Positions 30,101 through 38,313 of a stretch of DNA of 64,000 nucleotides are shown here, one piece after another; position 1 is the first letter of the stretch, and each line of letters starts with the position of its first letter. Origin of the DNA: Archangium sp. (GTDB taxonomy: Bacteria > Myxococcota > Myxococcia > Myxococcales > Myxococcaceae); contig JAUXRX010000021.1 in assembly GCA_030681645.1 (NCBI GenBank), positions 97,782 to 161,781 on the forward strand, in the 5' to 3' direction. Position numbers and translations under genes: made by a program. The notes under the pieces were generated by a model, which was not told the origin of the DNA, ran no database searches, and saw only the letters and a program-made list of their open reading frames with translations.

Positions 30101-31969
30101 ACCACCACCTGCGGCGTGGGCGAGTGCGTGCGCACGGTGAACAACTGCCTGGGCGGCGCCCCGCAGACCTGCAGCCCCGGGCCTTCGGGCACCGAGAGCT
30201 GCAACAACCTCGACGACGACTGCGACGGCACGCCCGACGACAACCTGGGCAACCTCACCTGCGGCGTGGGCGCGTGCTTCCGCAGCGTGGCTGCGTGCGT
30301 CGGCGGCGCCACCCAGACCTGCACCCCCGGCGCCACCAGCACCGAGAGCTGCAACGGCGTCGACGACGACTGCGACAGCTCGACCGACGAGACCTTCCCC
30401 ACGCAGGGCCAGGCCTGCCCCACCGGCGTGCCCGGGCTGTGCGGCACGGGCGCGTTGATCTGCACCAGCGGCAGCACCACCTGCCAGCAGACGGTGATGC
30501 CGGCAGGCGAGGTCTGCAACAACGGCCTCGACGAGAACTGCAACGGCACGGTGGACGACCCCATCGCCTGCGGGTGCAACTCGACCGTCGACAACGACTT
30601 CGACGGCTCGAACCAGTGCCTCGATTGCCGCGACACCGACGGCACCATCTTCCCCGGCGCCGCCGAGCGCTGTAACGGCCGCGACGACGACTGCGACGGG
30701 CTCATCGACGAGACCTTCGACGTCGACGCCGACGGCTTCACCACCTGCGGCACGGTGCCGGGTGGCGGCCTCGACGTGCGCCGCGTGGACTGCAACGACG
30801 CCAACGCCTTCGTCTTCCCCCTCAAGACGGCGGACTGCGGCGCCACCGCCACGCCCACGGTGGCCAACTCGGTCGACGACAACTGCAACGGCTACGTCGA
30901 CGAGACCTGCGGCTGCCTGGTGACGCGCGACCAGGACAACGACGGCAGCAACGAGTGCGTCGACTGCAACGACGGCAACAACACCATTCACCCCGGCGCG
31001 CCGGAGGTCTGCAACGGCGTGGACAACGACTGCGATCGCCGCACCGTGGACAACTGCGGCGTGTCGGACCCGTGCGGCTACAAGCAGGGGAACACCTGGT
31101 ACAACTTCGCCGCGGGCACTGATCAATGCAGGCCCGACCTGGTGTGCGTGAGCAACGTGAGCACCGGGGCGCGCACCTGCGGCAGCTTCTGCAACCAGAC
31201 GACGGGCACGGGCCTCAACGACTCCTGCGCGGTGACCGAGGGCTGCTACCGGAACCTCGTCGACAGCGACAACCTGCACCTGTGCTCGGTGCTCATGACC
31301 GGGGCGAGCACCACCGGCCAGACCTGCACGGCGAGCACCAGCTGCCGCACCGGCGATTGTCTGAGCAGCGACGGCAGCCCGGCGTACTGCAGCGACAAGT
31401 GCACCCACGAGAGCGGCTGCAGCGCGAACACCACCTGCACCGCGCAGCGCAACGCCATCGTGCCGGGACCGGGCCCGCAGATTCAGGGCTACTACTACTA
31501 CTCGTTCTGCCGCCTCGACTCGCGCATCACCGCCACCCGCAACACGGGCGAGACCTGCACCGCGGGCCAGTGCCGCGCGGGCGCCGACATGTGCCTCAAC
31601 GGCCGCTGCGCCGAGCCGTGTTGCCAGCACAGCGACTGCGCCAGCGGCTCCAGCTGCAACATCGCCGGCCCCAGCGCCAACACCGGGTACACCTCGGGCG
31701 GCGCGCCCATTCACAGCGTGGTGCCGTCGTGCCTTCCCAGCGGCACGGCCAACCGGGTGTCGGGCGCGGCGTGCAGCGCGAACGCCCAGTGCCTGAGCGG
31801 CATCTGCGACCGCAACCTCAACATCTGCATCGACCTGTGCTGCAGCTCGAGCAGCTGCCCCAACGGCACCACCTGCCAGCCGGTGGACTACCGGTACAAC
31901 ACGGGCGCGGTGGCGACCATCAGGGCCTGCGTGTTCTCGCCGGTGCCGGCGCGCGTCGAGCAGCGCTGA
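27146..31969 (+). CDS. Giant lipoprotein of about 23 MopE-type metal-binding-motif repeats
   Basis: The 1607-residue protein opens with a lipoprotein signal (LSACLAGC). After two short Cys-rich segments come about 23 copies of a roughly 50-residue unit whose core is CNGxDDDCDGxxDExLG, followed by TTCGVGxCxRTVxNCxxGxxQxCxPG. The core is the putative metal-binding motif of MopE-like proteins; its Asp-rich loop resembles a calcium site. The last 350 residues are further Cys-rich modules of a different kind. Such proteins are exported and often surface-exposed; disulfides and bound metal ions presumably make a long rigid rod. Role unknown (adhesion, metal capture or coat). Repeat identity at DNA level is high, so recombination between units is likely. 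Confidence 0.9.
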   Translation: MRSLPLLFALSACLAGCRCVAPADLPEQDAGFLVGASCTLTSECALGESCVDGHCARATVLEDAGVECTMDSDCGPGRRCVPSTGRCLDLITLDDGGTDDAGMVSVCNPGEMQTCGSSKLGECRLGISLCVEEQGAWVFTACAGEVNPAPETCNGKDDDCDGFSDDGLGTLTCGVGECERTVSACEGGVAQACTPGIGVAELCDGRDNDCNGQADENLGMATCGVGACARSIVACVQGAPQTCLPGTAVAETCNGQDDNCDGTADEGLGNLNCGVGSCARTVPACLAGVSQSCVPGTAATETCNGADDDCDGTIDEGLPNTSCGVGVCARSGPSCVSGVTQSCVPGTAVTEACNGFDDDCDGTVDDGLGSSTCGQGACTRTAANCLNGQPQSCAPGTPVAESCNGVDDDCNGSIDDGLGSTTCGSGVCARTVQNCVAGASQACTAGPPGPESCNGLDDDCDGQTDETLGTTTCGAGVCQRTVPNCLSGAAQSCVAGSAGTEVCNGLDDDCDSSTDELLGSTSCGVGACARSVQNCVAGMSQACTPGSPAAEVCNGVDDDCNGATDEGLGSSSCGSGICARTVANCVGGAPQSCAPGAAAPMEDCNNLLDDDCDGLVNDGCACTGTQTQSCYTGPGGTAGVGDCRAGVQTCASGQWGPCVGEVVPAAESCNLEDDNCNTQTDENLGTSSCGVGACARTVNLCVGGAAQTCVAGAAGTEVCNGLDDDCDGATDELLGSTTCGVGVCLRTTQNCVSGASQTCNPGPAGVESCNGLDDDCDGAADDNLGSTTCGTGACLRTTNNCVGGVSQTCSAGSPGTEVCNGIDDDCDGTTDEGLGSTTCGQGVCLRTVNNCVAGVAQTCTAGAPGGETCNGLDDDCDGAADDNLGTTSCGVGACARTSNNCVGGVVQACTAGAPGTEVCNGVDDDCDAATDEALGTSTCGTGICVRTVNNCVSGVPQTCSPGPAGTESCNSLDDDCDGTPDDGLGTTTCGVGECVRTVNNCLGGAPQTCSPGPSGTESCNNLDDDCDGTPDDNLGNLTCGVGACFRSVAACVGGATQTCTPGATSTESCNGVDDDCDSSTDETFPTQGQACPTGVPGLCGTGALICTSGSTTCQQTVMPAGEVCNNGLDENCNGTVDDPIACGCNSTVDNDFDGSNQCLDCRDTDGTIFPGAAERCNGRDDDCDGLIDETFDVDADGFTTCGTVPGGGLDVRRVDCNDANAFVFPLKTADCGATATPTVANSVDDNCNGYVDETCGCLVTRDQDNDGSNECVDCNDGNNTIHPGAPEVCNGVDNDCDRRTVDNCGVSDPCGYKQGNTWYNFAAGTDQCRPDLVCVSNVSTGARTCGSFCNQTTGTGLNDSCAVTEGCYRNLVDSDNLHLCSVLMTGASTTGQTCTASTSCRTGDCLSSDGSPAYCSDKCTHESGCSANTTCTAQRNAIVPGPGPQIQGYYYYSFCRLDSRITATRNTGETCTAGQCRAGADMCLNGRCAEPCCQHSDCASGSSCNIAGPSANTGYTSGGAPIHSVVPSCLPSGTANRVSGAACSANAQCLSGICDRNLNICIDLCCSSSSCPNGTTCQPVDYRYNTGAVATIRACVFSPVPARVEQR
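27596..31059 (+). repeat. Long tandem coding repeat, about 156-bp period
   Basis: About 23 imperfect units encode the CNGxDDDCDG modules, with a typical unit near 156 bases. The strong period also keeps open a 1615-codon frame on the opposite strand, which is not a gene. Repeats in the central part are the most alike, a sign of recent duplication or conversion. Confidence 0.88.
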
Positions 31970-31970
31970 G

Positions 31971-32312
31971 TCACTTCTTCTTCGCGGCCAGCTCGGCCTC
32001 GAGGCGGAGGTACTGCGCGTTGAGCTGCTCGAGCGCGGTGGCGCGGCCGTCCTTCACGCGGGCGGTGGCCACGTTCTCGAGGTCCTTCATGCGGAACACG
32101 TAGTCGGCGCCGGCGTTGGGCGCGCCGCTCGCCTTCTGCAGCTCCCAGGCGCGCAGGCTCCACGTCACCACCAGCTCCTGCGGCACGTTGCCTTCGCGGT
32201 ACCCGGTGGCGGCGAGGCGGTAGGCCTTGAGCGCGATGTCGAGGCGCTCGTTGGGCGGCTCTGCGTGGGCGATCAGTCCGGTGAGGAGCAGCAGCGAGAG
32301 CGCGAGCTTCAT
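31971..32312 (-). CDS. Small exported protein
   Basis: A 113-residue protein starting MKLALSLLLLTGLIAHAEPP, a clear cleavable signal peptide. The mature part is a helical, charged domain (ALKAYRLAATGYREGN, RVKDGRATALEQLNAQYLRLEAELAAKKK). It ends one base from the convergent stop of the giant repeat lipoprotein. No family is recognised. The start at 32312 is chosen because it gives the signal peptide; the frame extends ten codons further upstream. Confidence 0.75.
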   Translation of the reverse strand: MKLALSLLLLTGLIAHAEPPNERLDIALKAYRLAATGYREGNVPQELVVTWSLRAWELQKASGAPNAGADYVFRMKDLENVATARVKDGRATALEQLNAQYLRLEAELAAKKK

Positions 32313-32350
32313 GCGCTTTTCTTCGCAGGCGCGCGGCGGCACGGCAAGCG

Positions 32351-32379
32351 TCCCTCGACTCCACCCGGGGCGAACGGGA
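32351..32379. repeat. Degenerate REP-like repeat copy
   Basis: A diverged copy (CCTCGACTCCACCCGGGGCG) in the short divergent gap before the TPR protein gene at 32390. Confidence 0.5.
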
Positions 32380-32389
32380 CACTGGGGCG

Positions 32390-33358
32390 ATGGCTTCGCT
32401 CTCCCTGCTCTACCTGCCGACCTCGCCCCCGCAGCGCGGCCGCTACGCGCTCGACTGCCAGCCGCACGGCGCCCAATGGGAGGTGTGGCCTCCGGGGCAC
32501 TTCACCTGTCGCGGCGAGGTCTTCGAGCCCGAGCCCGTGTTCGTCGACGAATGGTTGCGCGCGGCGCTCGCGCCTTTCGGTGCGACAGCGGGTGATGGCT
32601 ACTACGTGCTCGATGAACCGAACTACCGCGCGTTCCTCAAGTCATTGAAGGGTGTGGTCAGCACCGACGCGTACACCGATGCGCGCCGCATGGTCGAGGT
32701 CTTCCCTGGCGACGCGCTCCTTCGCCTCGAGAGAGCCCAGGTGGCATCGCGGCAGGGCAAGCCACGCCAGGAGATCGACGCCGACATCGCCGCGGCGCTG
32801 GCGATGCGAACCGACGCCGAGACGCTGCTCGCCGCGAGCTACGCGCTCACGGAGCTCGATCGCGAGGGCGCGCTGCGGCTCCTGGCGCAAGCGGTGGCGC
32901 GCGAGCCCGGCCATGAGGTCGCCGCGCGGCAGTACCTCCTCCTCCTCGACATCGCGGGGCGGCTCGACGAGTTGCTGGCCGTCGATGAGGCGCACGCTGC
33001 GACGCGCCCTCGCGATGACTACAGGTGGTGGCGCCGTGGCGAGGTGCTTCAGCGCCTGGGCCGGCTCGAGGAGGCTGTGGACGCCATGGCCCAGTCGCTC
33101 GCCCTCAAGGACAGCGTGATGCGGCGGGCCGCCCGCGGCACGCTGCTCGAGAAGCTGGGCCGAGATGACGAAGCGCTCCGCGAGCTCGACGCCTCGCTCC
33201 CCGGCTGCGCGCACCTCGACGGCCACCTCGCGCGCGCCGACGTGCTCCTGCGCCGCGGTGACCTCGAGGGTGCTGAGAAGACGCTGCGCTGGTTGGCCCA
33301 CGCGCCCAGCCATCGCGACCGCGCCGAAGAGAGGCTGCGCAGGCTCGCAGGGTCCTGA
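32390..33358 (+). CDS. Tetratricopeptide repeat protein
   Basis: A 322-residue cytoplasmic protein. The first 90 residues form a separate domain with Trp- and aromatic-rich strands (WEVWPPGHFTCRGEVFEPEPVFVDEW). From about residue 95 on there are TPR-like helix pairs, for example AYTDARRMVEVFPGD and WWRRGEVLQRLGRLEEAVDAMAQSLAL, with the typical G and A positions, then LLEKLGRDDEALRELDASLPG. It is likely a protein-protein interaction scaffold. The gene is convergent with the cyclic-nucleotide-binding gene, 33 bases apart. Confidence 0.8.
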   Translation: MASLSLLYLPTSPPQRGRYALDCQPHGAQWEVWPPGHFTCRGEVFEPEPVFVDEWLRAALAPFGATAGDGYYVLDEPNYRAFLKSLKGVVSTDAYTDARRMVEVFPGDALLRLERAQVASRQGKPRQEIDADIAAALAMRTDAETLLAASYALTELDREGALRLLAQAVAREPGHEVAARQYLLLLDIAGRLDELLAVDEAHAATRPRDDYRWWRRGEVLQRLGRLEEAVDAMAQSLALKDSVMRRAARGTLLEKLGRDDEALRELDASLPGCAHLDGHLARADVLLRRGDLEGAEKTLRWLAHAPSHRDRAEERLRRLAGS

Positions 33359-33391
33359 CGACGCTCACCGCCGCCCTCCTGCCCGCTGCGC

Positions 33392-35332
33392 TCACAGCGC
33401 GCCGCGCGGAATGCGTCGCGAGCGAATCTCTGCTTCCTGCGTGTCGAGGTAGGGCGGCTCGAAGAGCTGCAGCGACTTCTGCCGGCTGCGGAAGAGCGTG
33501 GCGATGAAGCGCATGCGATCGCCCAGCACGCTCCAGTCGCGGGCGCGGCTCGGCGCGCCAGCGGTGAGCGACTCGAAGAGCGTGCGCAGCTCAGGGTGCT
33601 CGAGGGTGCGGAGCATCGGGGGCCAGGCGTGCGCCCCCTTCCACGCGGGCACGTCGTCACCGAGGTCGAGCGCGAGGTCGGGCAACTGGTAGCGCATCAT
33701 GCGCCGGGTGAGCAGCGAACGAACGCGGCGCTGCAGCGGGCCCCGCGCCAGGTGGGCGGCGGGCCGCAGCGGGCGGGGCAGGAGCCGGGCGGCTGAATCG
33801 AAGAAGACCTCGAGGGGCGCGTCGAGGGCGCGGTCGATGATGGGGTCGACGCGAACCTGCTCGTGCAAGCCGGTCTTCAGGCTGCCCAGGAGGATGAGCT
33901 CGGCGCGCCGCCTGGGCGAGCGCTCGAACGTCGCCTCGTAGTACGCGCTCAACGCGCCCTTGAGGGTGTCCTGGCCGCCGCGCTCGCTGGGCCCGGGCCT
34001 GAACGTGCCGAGGAAGGCGTCGAACTTCTTCGGGTCGTAGTCGGTGTCGTGGACGAACTCGCCCACGAAGCGCACGAAGGCCGGGCCGATCTCCTCGAAG
34101 ATGAAGCGGTTCCCCTCGGCGACCCGGTCGGCGACGGTGCGCAGGGTGTCTTCGAAGAGCGCGGTGAGCGAGAGCCCGCGCGCCGCTTCGACGCCCTTCA
34201 GCAGCGCCGGCCACAGCGGGGTGAGGCGCAGCACCTCGCGCAGCGGCAGCTCTTCGCCGCGAATGGAGTTGCCAGCCGTCTTGGACGCACGGCACCCGAA
34301 GGCGAACCAGTTCGCGTCCTGCGCGCCCAGCATCAACGTCAGGTCGACGGCGAGCCGATGGTAGAGCTGGGTGATGGTGAGGTTGAGCAGCACCGGGTCG
34401 GTGAGGCGGACCGCGGCGGTGCATTCCTCGAGGGTGAGCACGCGGGTGCTGCGCAGCTGGGCGATGGCGCCTCGCCCGCGGGCGGCCTTCGCCAGGCGCG
34501 TGGCCATGGTGCGCGCGAAGACGGTCATCGCCTGCGGGTGGGCCTTCACCAGCGCGTCGAAGCCCTCGCGGGACAGCTTGAGCAGCTCGACGTCGCACGC
34601 CGCGCGCGCGGAGGCCATGCGGGCCTCACCCGAGAGCAGCGCCATCTCGCCCAGCGCCTCGCCCGGTGACGCCTCGCCGAGGCGGATCTCCTGGCCGTCG
34701 TCGCGTTCGGCGAGGACCTCGACGGTGCCGGTGACCACGAAGTAGAGCGCGTCGCCGCTCTCGCCCTGGCGGAAGAGCAGCGCGCCGCTGGGCACGGTCA
34801 CCCACTCGACGTGCTGCGCGAGGTCGCCCAGCCGCTCGGCGGGCACGTCGGTGACGAAGCGCGCGAGGAGCCCGGCGATCGACTCGGCCGGGGGGCGCAC
34901 CCGGCGCACCGTCGACCAGGCGCGGCGGTATTCGCGCAGCCGGCCCAGGGTGTGCGCGGCGCCGGGGGCGTGGGCGAGGCACGCCTCGAACGAGGCGCGG
35001 GTGATGACCAGGGCGCGGGTCGGTTCGGTCGCGGTGGCGCTGGCGGTGCGGGGCGCGTCGTCGAGCAGGGCGAGCTCGCCCAGGTGTTCTCCCCTTCGCA
35101 CTTCGCCCAGTACCTGGATCCCCGAAGGGCTGCGCCGGGTCACCTGCAACGCGCCCTCGAGCACGACGTAGAGGGCGTCGCCGGGGGTGTTCTCTTCGAG
35201 CAGCAGCTCGCCCGGCTGGAGCGCCCGCTCGGTCGCGCCGGCGGCGAGGTGCCGCAGCGACGCCTCGGGCAGGTCGTGCAACAGCCAGGTGCCCTGGAGC
35301 CGCCGGTATGCCGCGTCGAACGCCCCCGTCAT
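33392..35332 (-). CDS. Protein with two cyclic-nucleotide-binding domains and a large C-terminal domain of unknown function
   Basis: A 646-residue soluble protein. Domain 1 (about 15-130) shows GDALYVVLEGALQV and GELALLDDAPRTASATA. Domain 2 (about 150-280) shows GDALYFVVTGTVEVLAE and GEMALLSGEARMASARA. Both carry the phosphate-binding-cassette pattern GE(L/M)ALL...R(T/M)A expected of real cNMP binders. The C-terminal 350 residues are helical, with ANWFAFGCRASKTAGNSIRGEEL as the most distinctive segment. There is no HTH, so this is not a CRP-type transcription factor. The C-terminal region is probably the effector controlled by cAMP or cGMP, but I cannot name it. Confidence 0.85.
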   Translation of the reverse strand: MTGAFDAAYRRLQGTWLLHDLPEASLRHLAAGATERALQPGELLLEENTPGDALYVVLEGALQVTRRSPSGIQVLGEVRRGEHLGELALLDDAPRTASATATEPTRALVITRASFEACLAHAPGAAHTLGRLREYRRAWSTVRRVRPPAESIAGLLARFVTDVPAERLGDLAQHVEWVTVPSGALLFRQGESGDALYFVVTGTVEVLAERDDGQEIRLGEASPGEALGEMALLSGEARMASARAACDVELLKLSREGFDALVKAHPQAMTVFARTMATRLAKAARGRGAIAQLRSTRVLTLEECTAAVRLTDPVLLNLTITQLYHRLAVDLTLMLGAQDANWFAFGCRASKTAGNSIRGEELPLREVLRLTPLWPALLKGVEAARGLSLTALFEDTLRTVADRVAEGNRFIFEEIGPAFVRFVGEFVHDTDYDPKKFDAFLGTFRPGPSERGGQDTLKGALSAYYEATFERSPRRRAELILLGSLKTGLHEQVRVDPIIDRALDAPLEVFFDSAARLLPRPLRPAAHLARGPLQRRVRSLLTRRMMRYQLPDLALDLGDDVPAWKGAHAWPPMLRTLEHPELRTLFESLTAGAPSRARDWSVLGDRMRFIATLFRSRQKSLQLFEPPYLDTQEAEIRSRRIPRGAL

Positions 35333-35371
35333 GCCCCGGCCTCTACCACGCGAACCAGGGGCCGCCTGGGG

Positions 35372-37150
35372 TCACTGCACCTGCACGCTCACCGGCGCCG
35401 ACACCGTTCCGTTGAGGGTGAGCCAGAGCGACTGATCGGTCGAGTCGATGGTGGCGAAGTAGCCCACGCCCGGCTGCAGCGCGACGCCGTCGACGGTCAC
35501 CTGGCTCACCGCGCTCGCGGTGAAGTTGCTCAAGTGGAAGATGGGAGAGGCGATCGCCGCGCCCTTCGGGTCGAGGGTGAGCGTGGTGCCGCTGGGCGCG
35601 TCCCACACCGCGTAGAGCGGGTTCCAGGTCGCGCCGGTGACGGTGGCGGCGGTGAGGCGCTCCACCTGGGTGACGCGCTCGAGGGTGTCGTTGCTGGAGT
35701 GCGCGCCCACCACCAGGAACACGCCGTACTTCACCTGAGGATGACCGGCGAAGGTGCGGCCGAAGGCGGTCACCGACGCCTTGCCGACGGCGCCGTAGTT
35801 CGAGCCCCAGGCGAGGCGGTGCGAGGCGTTGCTGAAGGGCAGCTCGTACTGGTTGAGCTGGAAGGGCCACATCCAATCGGTGGGCATGGTCTCGCCCCCG
35901 GTGCTGCAGCCCGAGCCCTTGTTCGCGCTGGTCTTTCCCTGGCAGGCGGTGATCGCGCCCGCGCCGTAGTCACCACCCGCGACGTGCTGCGCGAAGGTCT
36001 GCGTCTGCACCGCGCCCATCTCGGCGTCGACGGCCGACGACCACATGCGCACGTACGGCACCAGGTTCGGCGCGGTGTAGTCCCAGGTGGAGTTCATGGT
36101 GACCGGGCCCGTGCCGGTGGTGGTGAAGCGGTAGAGGTCGCCCCAGCCGATGCCGGCGATGGGCCCCGCGGTGCCTTCGAACGCGAGATCGCCGTACGGC
36201 GCGCGCGTGTCGGCGGAGATCGCGTTCGCGGCAGCGCCGACGTCGAAGGTGATGGCGTAGACGGGCTCGGTGCGGCCGGTGGCGAAGAACCAGTGAATGG
36301 TCGCCGCGACCGGACCGCCGGGGCTCATCTGCACCCGGAACTCGTGGATGGCGTGATGCGCGCCGGCGAGCACCGTGCGGAAGGTGCCCGTCCTGCTGTG
36401 CGAGGTGTCGGCGCTCGAGCCGTAGTGGTTGACCACGTAGCCCCAGCCGTTCCAGCCGTTCGAGCCGGTGCCGCGCGCGGTGCGGGTGGCGCCGTTGACG
36501 GTGAGGGTGAGCTCGCGGAGGAAGCCTCCGCGCGAGCCGCCCGGATCAGCCGCGGTGTTGCGCACGAGGGCCGCGGTGCGGCGCAGGCAGTCGCCGTCGC
36601 TCCAGCCGTAGCGATCCGACATGTAGCCGCCCACGCTCACGTTGGCGTCGAGCGATTGCGCCGTGCAGCCAGAGGGGCCGAGCGCGAAGCCGCCGGTGCT
36701 GGTGCCTCCGCCGGTGCCACCACCCGAGCTGCCGCCCGTTCCGCCCCCGGAGCTGCCGCCCGTGCCGCCACCGGAGCTGCCGCCCGTTCCGCCACCGGAG
36801 CTGCCGCCCGTGCCGCCCCCGGAGCTGCCGCCCGTTCCGCCACCGGAGCTGCCGCCCGTGCCGCCCCCGGAGCCGCCGCCCATTCTTCCGCCGCCGGTCC
36901 CACCGCCGGAGCCTCCGCCGTTTCCTCCGCCCGTACCGCCGCCGGAGCCGCCACCTGCATTGCCTCCGGTTCCTCCACCGGAGCTGCCGCCTGAGCCGCC
37001 GCCGGTGTTGCCCGTTCCTCCACCAGCGCTCACGCCCCCGTCATCGGGGCTTCCGTAGGGCTGATCAGGAACGCCGCAGCTCACGAGCGCGAGCGCCGCG
37101 ACGAGGGCAGGGAAGAAGCGAGCGGGTGCAACGGAGTCGAACAAGTGCAT
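35372..37150 (-). CDS. Secreted lipoprotein with Gly/Ser/Thr-rich stalk and a large unknown domain
   Basis: The product has 592 residues. The ATG at 37150 with GGAG upstream gives a lipoprotein signal, VAALALVSC. Residues about 35-145 are GGGTGGSSGG repeats, a flexible stalk like that of the SRCR lipoprotein but in different wording. The remaining 440 residues are beta-rich with many Trp, Tyr and Gly (WNGWGYVVNHYG, GWGDLYRFTTTG) and end in a small domain with GVGYFATIDSTDQSLWLTL. It resembles carbohydrate-active or carbohydrate-binding secreted proteins in composition, but I see no catalytic signature that I can name. Confidence 0.82.
   Translation of the reverse strand: MHLFDSVAPARFFPALVAALALVSCGVPDQPYGSPDDGGVSAGGGTGNTGGGSGGSSGGGTGGNAGGGSGGGTGGGNGGGSGGGTGGGRMGGGSGGGTGGSSGGGTGGSSGGGTGGSSGGGTGGSSGGGTGGSSGGGTGGSSGGGTGGGTSTGGFALGPSGCTAQSLDANVSVGGYMSDRYGWSDGDCLRRTAALVRNTAADPGGSRGGFLRELTLTVNGATRTARGTGSNGWNGWGYVVNHYGSSADTSHSRTGTFRTVLAGAHHAIHEFRVQMSPGGPVAATIHWFFATGRTEPVYAITFDVGAAANAISADTRAPYGDLAFEGTAGPIAGIGWGDLYRFTTTGTGPVTMNSTWDYTAPNLVPYVRMWSSAVDAEMGAVQTQTFAQHVAGGDYGAGAITACQGKTSANKGSGCSTGGETMPTDWMWPFQLNQYELPFSNASHRLAWGSNYGAVGKASVTAFGRTFAGHPQVKYGVFLVVGAHSSNDTLERVTQVERLTAATVTGATWNPLYAVWDAPSGTTLTLDPKGAAIASPIFHLSNFTASAVSQVTVDGVALQPGVGYFATIDSTDQSLWLTLNGTVSAPVSVQVQ
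36699..37020 (-). repeat. Gly/Ser/Thr-rich coding minisatellite
   Basis: Near-identical units encode GGGTGGSSGGGTGG in the stalk of the lipoprotein at 35372-37150. It is prone to in-frame expansion and contraction. Confidence 0.85.
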
Positions 37151-37340
37151 TGGAATTCTCCACGGCAGACGGAATGGTGGAGATAGCTTTTTTCGTCGCG
37201 CGAGGGTCCTCTCCGCAGAGTCAGGTCGGACAACGTCGGTGCGCTGAGCACCTCGAGTTGCCGGTGCATTCCCGCGGGCTTTCCTGATCAGCCGATGCGC
37301 GCTCGTCTCGCACCTGCTCCGGACCGCGTAGACTTCAGGC

Positions 37341-38246
37341 ATGGCGCGGTGCCTGCTGTTTCTCGTGTTGGTCTCTCAGCCCGCCCCCGCGCAAGACGTG
37401 CCCCGCGTGGGCCGCCAGCTCGCGCACGAGATCCTCTTCATCACCGGCAAGGCGCCCGCGCCCTGCGACACCGGCACCGAGGCCGAGCAGATCTCCTGCC
37501 TCATCGCCGCGCGCTACGCGAAGGACCCCGCCGCCGCGAAGGCCGCCACCGCGCTCTACACCGCGAGCGGCACGGTGATGGGCGTGCTCCCCGAACAGGA
37601 CTTCGACGGGGGCTACCGGGGCAGGCTGCACCTCATTCCCCAGCTGCCGGTGGGCGCCCATCGCAAGCACCTCGAGTGGGCCGCCTTTGCGCTCACCGAC
37701 TTCGACAGCTTCTTCAAGGACCTCGGCGGCACGCCGAACTACCGCTGGCGCGCGCTCGACTTCCGCTTCTTCGAGTCGGTGAAGCGGCGCACGCCCTCGG
37801 CCTACGCGGTCGACTGGGCGGTGGCCTACAACGTCTCGGGCTCGCTGTTCGGCTCGGAGGCCGGCGTGCGCGGCACGCTCTTCCACGAGGTCTTCCATCT
37901 CAACGACCAGGGGCACGGTGACTGGTCGCGGCGCGCGCTCTCGCCCATCTACGATCGCATCGTGAAGAAGTGCGGCGTCGACGTGAAGTGCCTCACCCCG
38001 TACACGCCCGACAGCATCAAGGTGCGCGGCGGCACGTACTACGACTTTCAGCCCGGCAACGGCGTGGGCGAATACGCCGCCGACATCGCCCGCCGCTACT
38101 ACACCGAGCACCGCGCCCTGCTCCGCAAGGAGAAGGCAGTCACGCCCTTCAAGTGCGGCAACCCCGACAACGCGAAGGCGTGGGCGTTGGTGGTCGAGGA
38201 GTTCTTCGGCGGGGTCGACCTCATCCCGGCTTGCGCGCCGCGATGA
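37341..38246 (+). CDS. Exported putative zinc peptidase (HEVFH)
   Basis: A 301-residue protein with an N-terminal signal peptide (ARCLLFLVLVSQPAPAQ). GTLFHEVFHLND contains HExxH, the zinc-binding helix of metallopeptidases. GVGEYAADIARRYY about 60 residues later offers a Glu that could be the third zinc ligand, a gluzincin-like arrangement. Six Cys may form disulfides, consistent with an extracytoplasmic location. I cannot name the peptidase family, and activity is inferred from the motif alone. The gene is divergent from the Gly-rich lipoprotein gene. Confidence 0.72.
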   Translation: MARCLLFLVLVSQPAPAQDVPRVGRQLAHEILFITGKAPAPCDTGTEAEQISCLIAARYAKDPAAAKAATALYTASGTVMGVLPEQDFDGGYRGRLHLIPQLPVGAHRKHLEWAAFALTDFDSFFKDLGGTPNYRWRALDFRFFESVKRRTPSAYAVDWAVAYNVSGSLFGSEAGVRGTLFHEVFHLNDQGHGDWSRRALSPIYDRIVKKCGVDVKCLTPYTPDSIKVRGGTYYDFQPGNGVGEYAADIARRYYTEHRALLRKEKAVTPFKCGNPDNAKAWALVVEEFFGGVDLIPACAPR

Positions 38247-38313
38247 ACCCCATCGGCACGGACAGCCAGGGCGCTCCGATGATCAGCAGCCGGAGGTGGG
38301 CAGAGAACGGCAC

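Noticed and set aside
27596..31059. CRISPR-like regular repeats
   Set aside because: The period is about 156 bp, the repeats are imperfect, and they encode a continuous protein with conserved Cys and Asp. There are no spacers and no cas genes.
26867..31714. A 1615-codon open frame on the minus strand opposite the MopE-repeat gene
   Set aside because: It is a shadow of the GC-rich 156-bp repeat on the other strand. Its composition (Ala, Val, Arg, Gly, His runs) is that of an antisense frame, and it runs through the start of another gene.
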